In this document: positions 1 to 6,750 of the stretch, piece after piece
Layout of the letters: each line of letters begins with the position of its first letter
Numbering within the stretch: the stretch's first letter is position 1
Source of the DNA: Prochloron sp. SP5CPC1
Lineage (GTDB): Bacteria > Cyanobacteriota > Cyanobacteriia > Cyanobacteriales > Prochloraceae
DNA: 12,020 bases
Direction: 5' to 3'
Assembly: GCA_014323965.1 (NCBI GenBank)
Contig: JACONB010000022.1
Span: forward strand, 1-12,020
Position numbers and translations under genes: made by a program
Notes under the pieces: generated by a model
What the model was told of the DNA's origin: nothing
The model's database searches: none
The model's input: only the letters and a program-made list of their open reading frames with translations

Positions 1-1509
1 AGCGTAGAATCGCCCCCCTGTCAGGAGAACATCACCGAATTGTGCCACTGTTGTATTGCGATTGGGATCTCCCGAAGAACCAGCTCGGAGCTGGAAGGAA
101 TTTACCCGATTTGTCAAGGCTAGTTGTGCATACCCGGGGTCGTCGGGTGACAGCACTGTACCATTTTCTTGCATAATACCACCATTGGCATCCACAACCT
201 CGTACAGTCCAACTAGGTTATCGAATTCGGCGTCACTTCCCAGCTCCCGAACACCATTGGTGAGTTGAGTGGTAACTTGGGTACCGTTTCCTGCCGGAGT
301 CAGGTTATAAGCAAACATAGTGCTAATGAGATCTGCACTATCAACCTCAAATTCAATGGTAGGGGATTGGGGCGCGACAATCTGACCCCGAATTTCCCCA
401 TCAGGAAACTCCTCAGTGTGGAGATTGAGGTAAAGCTCCACATCTTCTCCCGATCCTGCACCCCGAATTTCGTCAACAAAATCAGTCAACGGAGCATTCG
501 CATCGGTATCTGTCGCCTCCCAAGCTCCGGTAATAGTGGTAGAGCCATCTGGGTTGAGGACGACTGTCAAATCATCCGCATCCTGATTGGGAGCAATCAA
601 GCTAAAGACAACAGGGCCATTTTCTTCCCTCGCACCATTGTGGAAATGGAGGGAGGTGACATCATCACCTGTGTCTGTTGTCTGTTGGGTAGTCCCGTCG
701 CCGATAAACGCGCCAAAGTCTACCCCAGAGACTCGGATACTGTAGCTGAGACTCTGTCCGTCAGCGCTGAGAGTCAATTCCGCAGTACCAGATGCTGCCG
801 AAGTGACGCCGGGAACCTCTTGAGCCGGTGTTAAATTAGCAACAAGCGTCACTTCTTCTTCTATAGAAGTAACGAAAATTTGCGCCACCTCGTAGCCATC
901 CTGAGTAAAGTCCCCATTTGGTATTTCGGCTAAGATGTTCCCACCGGGAATAAAACCGGAGTGAACAGTGACGACTGTGGAACTTGTAGTTCCGGTATTG
1001 GGTACTGTCTGTCCCAAACCGACAGTATTGGCAGGAAATTCGTCATTGTCTTCCGTACCCCCATCCCTTACCTGAGTGCCGAGAATAGTAAACCCAACAG
1101 TAATGGGGTTTCCATCCTCATCAATTATCTGGTGCGCCAAGGGGTTGGCATTAGAAACGAAAGCATCGTTAGAAGGGACAACCATCGTCGCATAGCTGAA
1201 GTAGCGATTGTTACCACTATTGGTATCCAGAGTGAAGGTGTCACTCACAACGTCTCCTGGAAAGAAGAAGTTATTAGTCGCCCCGAAGATAGTACCATCC
1301 ACTGGGGAAACTAGTCCGCTCTCATTCAGGAACACCTGGGAAATGGGCTGTGTATCGCCATCCTCAGCGATAGCGTTTAACTGCGGAGTCTGAAGTGTTC
1401 CTGTATCGTAAGTATCAAAAGTGCCATCGTGAAACCCTACCCAGACGGGGGTAAACCGGACACCTTCTTCTGGTGCTGTGTTGATGATTGTTACTTTGAA
1501 CTGAGCCAT
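1..1509 (-). CDS. Spondin_N / CHRD domain protein, 3' part missing (runs off the left edge)
   Basis: An open frame of 503 codons reads from ATG at 1509 to the window edge without a stop. A GGAG ribosome site (1516-1519) sits 6 nt before the ATG. Residues about 1-215 look like a spondin N domain: an opening FKVTIIN, then FTPVWVGFHDG and AEDGD. Residues about 221-378 look like a CHRD domain, with EVPGV, LHFHNGA and LHTEEFPDGEIRGQI and its conserved His and Glu residues. From about 384 follows an Asp/Gly-rich stretch (DDPGYAQLAL at 455-464), possibly another extracellular, calcium-binding-like module, which I cannot name firmly. No N-terminal signal peptide is visible; if exported, it may use a C-terminal type I signal that would lie outside the window. 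Acidic, Thr/Asn/Gly-rich composition fits a surface or secreted protein. The domain calls rest on remembered family motifs; the ligand and function are unknown. Confidence 0.85.
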   Translation of the reverse strand, partial: MAQFKVTIINTAPEEGVRFTPVWVGFHDGTFDTYDTGTLQTPQLNAIAEDGDTQPISQVFLNESGLVSPVDGTIFGATNNFFFPGDVVSDTFTLDTNSGNNRYFSYATMVVPSNDAFVSNANPLAHQIIDEDGNPITVGFTILGTQVRDGGTEDNDEFPANTVGLGQTVPNTGTTSSTVVTVHSGFIPGGNILAEIPNGDFTQDGYEVAQIFVTSIEEEVTLVANLTPAQEVPGVTSAASGTAELTLSADGQSLSYSIRVSGVDFGAFIGDGTTQQTTDTGDDVTSLHFHNGAREENGPVVFSLIAPNQDADDLTVVLNPDGSTTITGAWEATDTDANAPLTDFVDEIRGAGSGEDVELYLNLHTEEFPDGEIRGQIVAPQSPTIEFEVDSADLISTMFAYNLTPAGNGTQVTTQLTNGVRELGSDAEFDNLVGLYEVVDANGGIMQENGTVLSPDDPGYAQLALTNRVNSFQLRAGSSGDPNRNTTVAQFGDVLLTGGRFYA

Positions 1510-1757
1510 GATTGTCTCCGATTGAAATAAGTTGATTCATTATATTAAGATCACGATACAAGATAATTGGAACCCAACACGTCAAAAAATCATTATAACT
1601 AAATCTCTAGGGAGCTGTGGTATTATCCAGTATAATTTTATTATTAGCAAATTTTGCATACTAAAACTACTTAACTTAATGTTAAGTTACGTATTACTAA
1701 ATGCTTTTAACACAAAATAGGGCTTTGAATGAGTAAATAATATGATACAGTAGTTAG
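1510..1757. other. AT-rich divergent intergenic region between the spondin/CHRD gene and nanE
   Basis: These 248 nt separate two divergent genes and should hold both promoters. Candidate -10 boxes are TATAAT on the minus strand (1592-1597, about 85 nt before the spondin/CHRD ATG), TATAAT on the plus strand (1631-1636) and TATGAT (1741-1746). None has a convincing -35 partner, so no promoter is assigned. An open frame of 62 codons (1532-1720, +) has the composition of translated AT-rich noncoding DNA and is not called. Confidence 0.5.
1672..1689. promoter_or_regulatory. Perfect short palindrome upstream of nanE, possible operator
   Basis: TAACTTAA (1672-1679) and TTAAGTTA (1682-1689) are exact reverse complements with a 2-nt centre, 69 nt before the nanE ATG. 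The size and symmetry suit a dimeric regulator. In such AT-rich DNA it could be chance, and no known regulator is recognised. Confidence 0.3.
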
Positions 1758-2450
1758 ATGATAAAAAACGCCCTGGAATTGATTAAGTCTAAATTAGTAG
1801 TTTCCTGTCAAGCTCCCGTGGATTCTCCCTTACACGACCCGCAAATTATAGCTGCGATGGCAGTCGCTTGCGTTCAGAGAGGAGCCGCAGGGGTTAGAAT
1901 CGATACTCCCGCCCACATTAAGGCAGTGCGAGAACGGCTCCCTGGGGTACCGATTATTGGGCTCTGGAAACGAAAAATGACCGGTAGTTCGGTTTATATT
2001 ACTCCTCGCTTTGAAGATGGAGCGGCGATCGCAGCCGCAGGAGCAGACATTATTGCCATGGACGCTACAGAGAGAAAACGTCCCGGGGGAGAAACTGTCC
2101 AGGAAATAATTAAGAGAATTCACAGGGAACTGGGTAAATTAGTGATGGCAGATGTGGATAATATTAAGAACGGGATAGCTGCTCGTGCTAAAGGAGCAGA
2201 TTTAGTCGGAACTACTCTTTACGGGTATACTACTAAAACTGAACATCTATCACCTCCCGGTTACGAACTTCTCACCCAGTTGAGAGAACAATTAGACATT
2301 CCCGTAATCTGCGAAGGGGGTATAACCACACCGCAAATGGCCAAAGTTGCCCTAGAATTAGGAGCATACGCCGTTGTTGTGGGAGGTGCCATTACGGGGA
2401 TAGATCTGAACGCGACAGCCTTCCAAGCAGTTTTCATGGACCGAATCTAA
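1758..2450 (+). CDS. nanE: Putative N-acetylmannosamine-6-phosphate 2-epimerase
   Basis: A 230-residue protein matching the NanE family (TIM barrel, ribulose-phosphate-binding superfamily) over its full usual length. NanE interconverts N-acetylmannosamine-6-P and N-acetylglucosamine-6-P in the cytoplasm. Visible family signatures are LVVSCQAPVDSPL (13-25), IIGLWKRKM (66-74, Lys71 at the catalytic lysine position), GADIIAMDAT (95-104), GTTLYGYTT (151-159), VICEGGI (183-189, Glu186 at the catalytic acid position) and VVVGGAIT (206-213). The catalytic assignments come from known NanE enzymes, by position. No clear Shine-Dalgarno precedes ATG 1758; the start is chosen because the family motif begins about 12 residues in. 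The stop TAA shares its last A with the next gene's ATG, so the two are almost certainly cotranscribed. No sialic acid catabolic neighbours (nanA, nanK, nanT) are present, so the role may be amino-sugar interconversion rather than sialate use. Confidence 0.9.
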   Translation: MIKNALELIKSKLVVSCQAPVDSPLHDPQIIAAMAVACVQRGAAGVRIDTPAHIKAVRERLPGVPIIGLWKRKMTGSSVYITPRFEDGAAIAAAGADIIAMDATERKRPGGETVQEIIKRIHRELGKLVMADVDNIKNGIAARAKGADLVGTTLYGYTTKTEHLSPPGYELLTQLREQLDIPVICEGGITTPQMAKVALELGAYAVVVGGAITGIDLNATAFQAVFMDRI

Positions 2451-4342
2451 TGAACGAAGAAACAGGATTAGAATTAATCAACAGAGCCATTTTCACTCTT
2501 ACAGCAAGAAATCTAACTCTTGCGGAAGAGAGTATATTTCGCGGGACTTGGCAAGGAAAAACCTACGCTCAGATGGCCACCCAATGCCAATACAGCCTTA
2601 ATTACCTGATGCGAGATATTGGTCCAAAATTCTGGAAGCTGCTCTCAGAAGCTTTTGGGGAAGAGGTAGCTAAAACCAATCTTCGGGTAGTTTTGGAACG
2701 GCGCTACCTCGGGACGGAGCAGCTTACCTCCACCTCCCAAGTCAAGGAAACAAAAGCTGAAATACAGCAGTGTCAAGATTGGAATCCAGCTCCTGAAGTG
2801 TCGGTTGTCTATGGCAGAACCGAAGAACTAAGCAAGCTCAAGCAATGGACTAGCACGGACGGATGCCGTTTGATAATGGTGGGAGGTATGAGCGGTACTG
2901 GCAAAACTGCTCTGTTACGAAAGCTAGTGGAAGATATTGAAGATGAATACGACCATATTATCTGGCGCAACCTCAGTTATAGTCAAACACCTAAAGAGCT
3001 TATCAACGACTTGCTTGAATCTCTGTACTACCCTGTAGATAGATATAAACGGGATCATCTATCCCAACTGATAGATTACCTGCGCTCTTTGCGCTGCCTG
3101 CTAATTTTGGACTCCGCCGAGTCAATTCTGGCAAAAGGGCAGCTAGCAGGAAGGTATCGCCGAGGGTATAACGATTACGGCGAACTTTGGCGGCGGATCG
3201 GGGAAGAATCTCATAAAAGCTGCGTCCTGATCTCTACTCGAGAAAATTTCAGGGAAGTTGAGCAGAAAACGACAGAAAATGGCCCTATTCGCTCCTTAAT
3301 GTTGTCTGGACTAAAGGAAACAGAGGAGCGAGAGCTTTTCGCTGGAGTTGGGTTGCATGACGAAGAAAATTTACCAGCATTGAACCACCGTTATCAGGGC
3401 AATCCAGCAGCATTAAAGATTGTTGCTAAACTGATTCAAGAGGTATTTAATGGCAATGTAGCTGAATTTATCGAGCGAAAAATCTTTGTCTTCGGGGACA
3501 TTAAGGAACTTGTCGCCTCTAGTTTCCACCGCTTGTCTGCTTTAGAAAAGGAAGTGAGCTACTGTTTGGCAATTTGGGGGGATTCAGTTTCTTTCGACAC
3601 CCTAGAAAAAACCATTCCCTTCTCCCTATCACCCAAAAAACTCCTGGAGGTATTAGTCTCCTTAAGAAGGCGCTCCCTATTGGAAACCTCTACTGAAAAT
3701 GGATTATCCCGGTTCGCCCTTCAGCCCATGGTGTGTGAGTACATCACAAAACAACTAGTGGAGAATATTTGTGGCACTAAAGCCATTGAAGAAGCGCAAC
3801 GACGCCAATGGTCCCCCACTGAAGACGAGTCCATTGAATTAACTTTATCCACCACTCCAGGGGCTGTAAACTTAAGTCAATGGTTACAAAACAAATTTGC
3901 GGTAGATTGGGAGCCATTGTCCCTTCTCTATGATACCAAACCCGACTGTTTAGCTTTAATGCTGCGCCGGACTTTTCATCTCAGAAGTCAGCAGCTCACG
4001 AAACGATTTAAGCAGATTCGGTTGGACACCTCAAACCAGGAACGAGAACTGGTTTTGTTGGTGGCGATACGCTTTGTAAATACCTCAGGGAAAGCCTTCG
4101 TCCAGACAAAGCAAAAATTCCTGATTCGGGTCCAGCTTCAACCCGCAGGAGAAGAAACGATACTTCCTGCTAATATCCAGCTGAGTTTACTCAATCAATC
4201 GAAAAAAACCCTACTGTCGGTCAAATCAGTGCCTACTGACAACTTCATTCAACTACCACCCTTCTGTGGTGTCTTCCAAGAACGCTTTAGCATTCAGATA
4301 GAATTTGATGGTGCCAAGCTTGTAGAAGATTTTGTGATTTGA
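2450..4342 (+). CDS. STAND ATPase: N-terminal HTH (vMAP-type), NB-ARC NTPase, C-terminal DUF1822
   Basis: A 630-residue multidomain protein. Residues about 10-85 resemble the HTH-like N-terminal domain of cyanobacterial vWA-MoxR-associated/STAND proteins (LTLAEESIFRGTWQGKTYAQ). An NB-ARC-type NTPase follows, opened by YGR (121-123), with Walker A GGMSGTGKT (145-153), Walker B LLILDSAE (217-224), a sensor strand VLISTRE (259-265) and GNPAALKI (317-324) in place of the usual GLPL motif. A winged-helix region (about 355-440) ends in RFALQPMVCEYITKQL. Residues about 473-630 match DUF1822: VNLSQWLQ, VQLQPAGEE, ILPANIQLSLL, and an ERFSIQI...EDFVI tail. No WD40, TPR or other sensor repeats and no membrane segment are seen. 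The start overlaps the nanE stop (TAATG), implying translational coupling. By family, a nucleotide-switched signalling or conflict-type scaffold; trigger and output are unknown. Confidence 0.85.
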   Translation: MNEETGLELINRAIFTLTARNLTLAEESIFRGTWQGKTYAQMATQCQYSLNYLMRDIGPKFWKLLSEAFGEEVAKTNLRVVLERRYLGTEQLTSTSQVKETKAEIQQCQDWNPAPEVSVVYGRTEELSKLKQWTSTDGCRLIMVGGMSGTGKTALLRKLVEDIEDEYDHIIWRNLSYSQTPKELINDLLESLYYPVDRYKRDHLSQLIDYLRSLRCLLILDSAESILAKGQLAGRYRRGYNDYGELWRRIGEESHKSCVLISTRENFREVEQKTTENGPIRSLMLSGLKETEERELFAGVGLHDEENLPALNHRYQGNPAALKIVAKLIQEVFNGNVAEFIERKIFVFGDIKELVASSFHRLSALEKEVSYCLAIWGDSVSFDTLEKTIPFSLSPKKLLEVLVSLRRRSLLETSTENGLSRFALQPMVCEYITKQLVENICGTKAIEEAQRRQWSPTEDESIELTLSTTPGAVNLSQWLQNKFAVDWEPLSLLYDTKPDCLALMLRRTFHLRSQQLTKRFKQIRLDTSNQERELVLLVAIRFVNTSGKAFVQTKQKFLIRVQLQPAGEETILPANIQLSLLNQSKKTLLSVKSVPTDNFIQLPPFCGVFQERFSIQIEFDGAKLVEDFVI

Positions 4343-4346
4343 ACGT

Positions 4347-4386
4347 TAATTACAATAAACATAACTAAATATATTTATTGTAATTA
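4347..4386. terminator. AT-rich inverted repeat between convergent genes, likely bidirectional terminator
   Basis: TAATTACAATAAA (4347-4359) and TTTATTGTAATTA (4374-4386) are perfect 13-bp arms around a 14-nt loop. The element starts 5 nt after the STAND gene's stop, and its right arm contains the stop codon of the converging TPR gene. It has almost no G-C pairs and no long T run, so its strength as an intrinsic terminator is uncertain; the position argues for that role. Confidence 0.5.
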
Positions 4387-4878
4387 TTCACTGTTTTCCT
4401 GACTTGCCTTTGTTTCTATCTCAGCCAAGAGTTCTTTTAAATTCCCATCCTCTGGATACAATTGAACCAATTTATACATAGGTTTAATTGCTCCTTGATA
4501 ATCATTAATTTTCAGGAGCGTATCTACTAATGCTTGGAGATAACGTGGATTTTCAGGTTCTAGTTCTAAAAATTGTTCTATGGGTTGAATCGCACCTTGA
4601 TAATCTTGCATTTGCAGTCGCGTAGACGCTAAACCGTCCAGAGCAAACTTATTTTCCGGTTCCCGCTCCAATACCTTTCGATAACCCCTTTCTCTATCTT
4701 GAGCTGCTTGTACCTGAGGATCTATCCCTGCTGTTTCCTGAGAAGGTTCTGCTTCTGGTTCTTTAACTGGATTTACGAAGAACCGCAATAAACCAAATCC
4801 CGTAGAACCCAGAAAGGCTAAGCCAAATAGGACGGTCAAAATTCGCTGGATCGGTTTTTTAGCAGACTTTTCAGACAT
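4384..4878 (-). CDS. Membrane-anchored TPR protein
   Basis: 164 residues from ATG 4878. The frame extends upstream to a TTG at 4926, but the extra 16 residues (LTPITP-rich) look like translated leader, and MSEKSAKKP is a typical cytoplasmic start. Residues about 12-35 form one transmembrane helix (ILTVLFGLAFLGSTGFGLL), followed by an acidic linker (37-55) and about three TPR units from residue 56 to the end. The two clearest repeat each other: NKFALDGLASTRLQMQDYQG and NPRYLQALVDTLLKINDYQG. The topology suggests a small scaffold anchored in the plasma or thylakoid membrane; partner unknown. It is divergent from the next membrane-anchored gene, also helix-rich, with a 134-nt shared upstream region. 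A 9-bp tandem duplication (ATAGGGGTT twice, 4877-4894) lies over the start. No good ribosome site is visible. Confidence 0.75.
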   Translation of the reverse strand: MSEKSAKKPIQRILTVLFGLAFLGSTGFGLLRFFVNPVKEPEAEPSQETAGIDPQVQAAQDRERGYRKVLEREPENKFALDGLASTRLQMQDYQGAIQPIEQFLELEPENPRYLQALVDTLLKINDYQGAIKPMYKLVQLYPEDGNLKELLAEIETKASQENSE

Positions 4879-4958
4879 AGGGGTTATAGGGGTTAAATAA
4901 TGAGCAAATTGCAGTAAGAACGGCAATACGGGGCTATCAATGGAGCGGGATTCTTTCG

Positions 4959-4964
4959 TATAAT
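4959..4964 (+). promoter_or_regulatory. Candidate -10 box for the gene at 5013
   Basis: A consensus TATAAT lies 48 nt before ATG 5013, in AT-rich DNA between two divergent genes. No recognisable -35 lies 16-18 nt upstream, so this is a weak promoter call based on the hexamer and position only. Confidence 0.35.
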
Positions 4965-5012
4965 TTTAACATAATCAATAAACCGAACCTTTATTTTCAT
5001 CCTTTATCCTCC

Positions 5013-5822
5013 ATGTCCGCACAAAAGGCATCAAGACGCCACCTCCTGAAATCTTTATGGCTATCTCTTCTTATTCTCACTGGTATAGGGGGAGTGGCTC
5101 TGCTCCAAGTATCGCAATTGCAGAACCTCAAAAATCAAGCTAAAGTGTCTTCCCCAGAGCAGCTCGCCCGCTCCCTAGAAGCAGAAAAACTCCGTCTCGA
5201 TCTGCTGGAAAAAATTCCCGCTTTTGGCTTTGATAATTTACTGGCAGATTGGGTATTTCTGAACTTTATCCAGTATTTTGGAGATACTGATGCCCGCAAT
5301 CAAACAAATTATCAACTCGGCTTGGATTATTTTGACGTCATTGTCGATCGAGACCCTCGATTTCGGCAGATCTATCTATTCCTCTCTGTCACCGGTTCTA
5401 TCTATGCCGCTATGCCGGAACGTTCTATCGCCCTGATGGAAAAAGGACTGGCTACCAAGAGCCTAAAAATTCTACCCCGCACCCATTATATTTGGCGTTA
5501 TAAAGCCATAGACGAATTGTTGTTTTTAGGGGATAATGCTGCTGCTATCCAATCTTTCAAGAAAGCAGCAGAGTGGGCAAGCATTTTTGCTGATGAAGAC
5601 AGTCAGAGGACTGCTGAAAGTTCACGGGAAACCGTTAAATTTCTGGAAAGTAAACCAGATACTCAATGCACTCAAATAACTGGTTGGACAATGGCCTTAC
5701 AAAGTGCCCCTGACGATCTCACTCGTGACATAGCTATCTCTAACATTCAGCAACGGGGAGGAAAACTTATCCAAACCCCGGAAGGTGGGTTCAGCGTTAA
5801 ATTACCAGAAAAATGTTTCTGA
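5013..5822 (+). CDS. Conserved membrane-anchored hypothetical protein with Tat-like N terminus and TPR-like helices
   Basis: 269 residues. The N terminus reads SRRHLLK (7-13) followed by a hydrophobic segment (14-32), which resembles a twin-arginine signal or a plain signal anchor; there is no clear AxA cleavage site. The remainder is mostly helical and probably faces the lumen or periplasm. A distinctive patch, FGFDNLLADWVFLNFIQYFG (71-90), is followed by YFDVIVDRDPRF (106-117), where each helical unit looks TPR-like (DPRF...IYLFLSVTGS; LFLGDNAAAIQSFKKAAEWA at 170-189). Two cysteines lie near the C terminus (219, 268). I do not recognise a named family; it looks like a conserved cyanobacterial protein of unknown function. 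No Shine-Dalgarno precedes the ATG (TTTATCCTCC). The gene ends 12 nt before a hairpin that serves the converging apcD. Confidence 0.7.
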   Translation: MSAQKASRRHLLKSLWLSLLILTGIGGVALLQVSQLQNLKNQAKVSSPEQLARSLEAEKLRLDLLEKIPAFGFDNLLADWVFLNFIQYFGDTDARNQTNYQLGLDYFDVIVDRDPRFRQIYLFLSVTGSIYAAMPERSIALMEKGLATKSLKILPRTHYIWRYKAIDELLFLGDNAAAIQSFKKAAEWASIFADEDSQRTAESSRETVKFLESKPDTQCTQITGWTMALQSAPDDLTRDIAISNIQQRGGKLIQTPEGGFSVKLPEKCF

Positions 5823-5824
5823 AC

Positions 5825-5871
5825 AAAAAAAACAGCCGTCAGGAAGAAGGGGTATCCTTTCCTCAACGGCT
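5825..5871 (-). terminator. Intrinsic terminator of apcD
   Basis: Read on the minus strand, AGCCGT (5866-5871) pairs with ACGGCT (5834-5839), extended inward by AGGAA/TTCCT (5859-5863 with 5841-5845). An unbroken run of eight U follows after one G (A run at 5825-5832 on the plus strand). It begins 9 nt after the apcD stop. There is no T run on the other strand, so it works mainly for apcD, though it also sits just past the stop of the converging gene. Confidence 0.8.
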
Positions 5872-5879
5872 AGAGTAAA

Positions 5880-6365
5880 TTAAGACATGGCTTGAATCAT
5901 GAAATCGAAATAAGGAGCCGTCACGTTAGCATCTTCTGCACTGAGCAATCCTAAAGAAGCTTCTTTTAAGCAACGAATTGCTTCTACCATACCGGGAACG
6001 GGAACGTTCAGGGCATTGTACATCTCCTTGACCCCAATCAAACCAATTTGTTCGATGGGTTCCTTGGAGCCGGAAAGAATGCCGTAGGTAACTAACCGCA
6101 AATACCAGCCGTAATCCCGCAAGCAAAGGGCCCGTTGGCGATCGCCATAAGCATTCCCTCCAGGAGAAATAAATTCAGGGCGTTTCCGCCAGAGCTGTTT
6201 GCTCGCTTGGTCAACAATCTTTTTTTCGCTTTCTGCCAGAGTCTGGGCAATGCTCATGCGCTGCGCTCCAGTACTCAAAAACTTCTCAATCCCCTCCAGT
6301 TCGCCACTGGACGGATACCGAAGTTCATCGTCCGCTCTAAGAATAACTTGACTAACTACGCTCAT
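5880..6365 (-). CDS. apcD: Allophycocyanin B alpha subunit (phycobilisome core terminal emitter)
   Basis: 161 residues, the standard length, colinear with ApcD throughout: an MSVVSQVIL opening, RYPSSGELE (16-24), GGNAYGDRQ (69-77), chromophore Cys81 in CLRDYGWYLR (81-90), GVKEMYNALNVPVPGMVE (111-128) and the SAEDANVTAPYFDFMIQ tail. Cys81 is the phycocyanobilin attachment site in this family. ApcD replaces an ordinary ApcA in the core and passes excitation energy to the photosystems, notably photosystem I and in state transitions. The start is fixed by family length and by AGGAG (6372-6376), 6 nt before the ATG. It is monocistronic, with a strong terminator downstream and an unusual hairpin-rich region immediately upstream of the ribosome site. 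One HIP1 octamer lies inside (6138-6145). Confidence 0.95.
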   Translation of the reverse strand: MSVVSQVILRADDELRYPSSGELEGIEKFLSTGAQRMSIAQTLAESEKKIVDQASKQLWRKRPEFISPGGNAYGDRQRALCLRDYGWYLRLVTYGILSGSKEPIEQIGLIGVKEMYNALNVPVPGMVEAIRCLKEASLGLLSAEDANVTAPYFDFMIQAMS

Positions 6366-6388
6366 GAAAAACTCCTAGTCGTTGGAAA

Positions 6389-6526
6389 CCCCGTGTCTTT
6401 AGACCGGGGAGGAAAACGTTTAGCGCCCCCAGGGCGCAGTCCCCCCGGCATTGATTAATGGCGGGGGTGGGGGAAATTGTTGTATCCCCCAAACCTCCAT
6501 TTCTGGAGTAAAGTTGGCTTCGCCAA
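6389..6526. repeat. Tandem cluster of six short stem-loops
   Basis: In order: CCCCG-T-GTC/GAC-CGGGG with a TTTA loop (6389-6409); GCGCCC/GGGCGC (6423-6437); an 11-bp stem with one G-G mismatch and loop GATT (6442-6467); GGGGG/CCCCC (6469-6490); CTCCA/TGGAG with loop TTTC (6495-6508); TTGGC/GCCAA with loop TTC (6514-6526). Two more follow, GGCAG/CTGCC (6549-6560) and the large G/C palindrome. The first begins 13 nt upstream of the apcD ribosome site. The GTCTTTAGAC core of the first hairpin resembles end hairpins of cyanobacterial IS200/IS605 elements; this is from memory and unverified. Confidence 0.6.
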
Positions 6527-6562
6527 AGTTATCGGTCGGTACTTTCCCGGCAGCACTGCCTT

Positions 6563-6601
6563 ACCCCCCTTGCCCCCCTCCTAGGAGGGGGGTTGGGGGG
6601 T
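6563..6601. repeat. 39-nt near-perfect G/C palindrome, interspersed-repeat type
   Basis: Inner arms CCCCCCTCCT (6573-6582) and AGGAGGGGGG (6583-6592) abut with no loop. Outer arms ACCCCCC (6563-6569) and GGGGGGT (6595-6601) continue the stem after an internal TTG/TT mismatch. This kind of C6/G6 palindrome is, as I recall, a common intergenic repeat in filamentous cyanobacteria. As DNA it can extrude a cruciform; as RNA it would strongly block passage. Confidence 0.75.
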
Positions 6602-6715
6602 GGGTTGGCTGTTTAACCACCCGGTTCTAGAGCCAGGGACTAGCACGCATCCCAGGGTAGGTCTTTAACTCTTGCCGATAACGTAGTCCACTAAGGACTT
6701 AGGCTGGTCAGCTAC

Positions 6716-6750
6716 CTAAAAAGAGAGGCTAGAGAGCAACGTCTCTTTAG
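6716..6750 (-). terminator. Possible terminator after the lplA-family gene
   Basis: Read on the minus strand, CTAAAGAGA (6742-6750) pairs with TCTCTTTTTAG (6716-6726), with two extra Ts bulged in the second arm and a 15-nt loop. The second arm includes a five-T run. It lies 43 nt beyond the stop at 6793. The stem is weak and the T run lies within it, so the call is tentative; the same hairpin carries CTCTTTAGAG-like sequence reminiscent of IS200/IS605 ends. Confidence 0.3.

Noticed and set aside
56..1393. Several plus-strand open frames of 60-190 codons
   Set aside because: They lie antisense to a continuous 503-codon frame with recognisable spondin_N and CHRD motifs; their own translations resemble no protein.
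1532..1720. 62-codon plus-strand frame between the spondin/CHRD gene and nanE
   Set aside because: Ile/Asn/Leu-rich translation of AT-rich DNA, no ribosome site, and it spans the palindrome and promoter candidates.
6135..6458. 107-codon plus-strand frame over the start of apcD
   Set aside because: Antisense to apcD and running into the hairpin cluster; the translation ends in low-complexity PPG-rich sequence from G/C repeats.
6563..6601. CRISPR-like or terminator reading of the C/G palindrome
   Set aside because: Single copy with no spacers, and no T run on either side; better explained as an interspersed palindrome.
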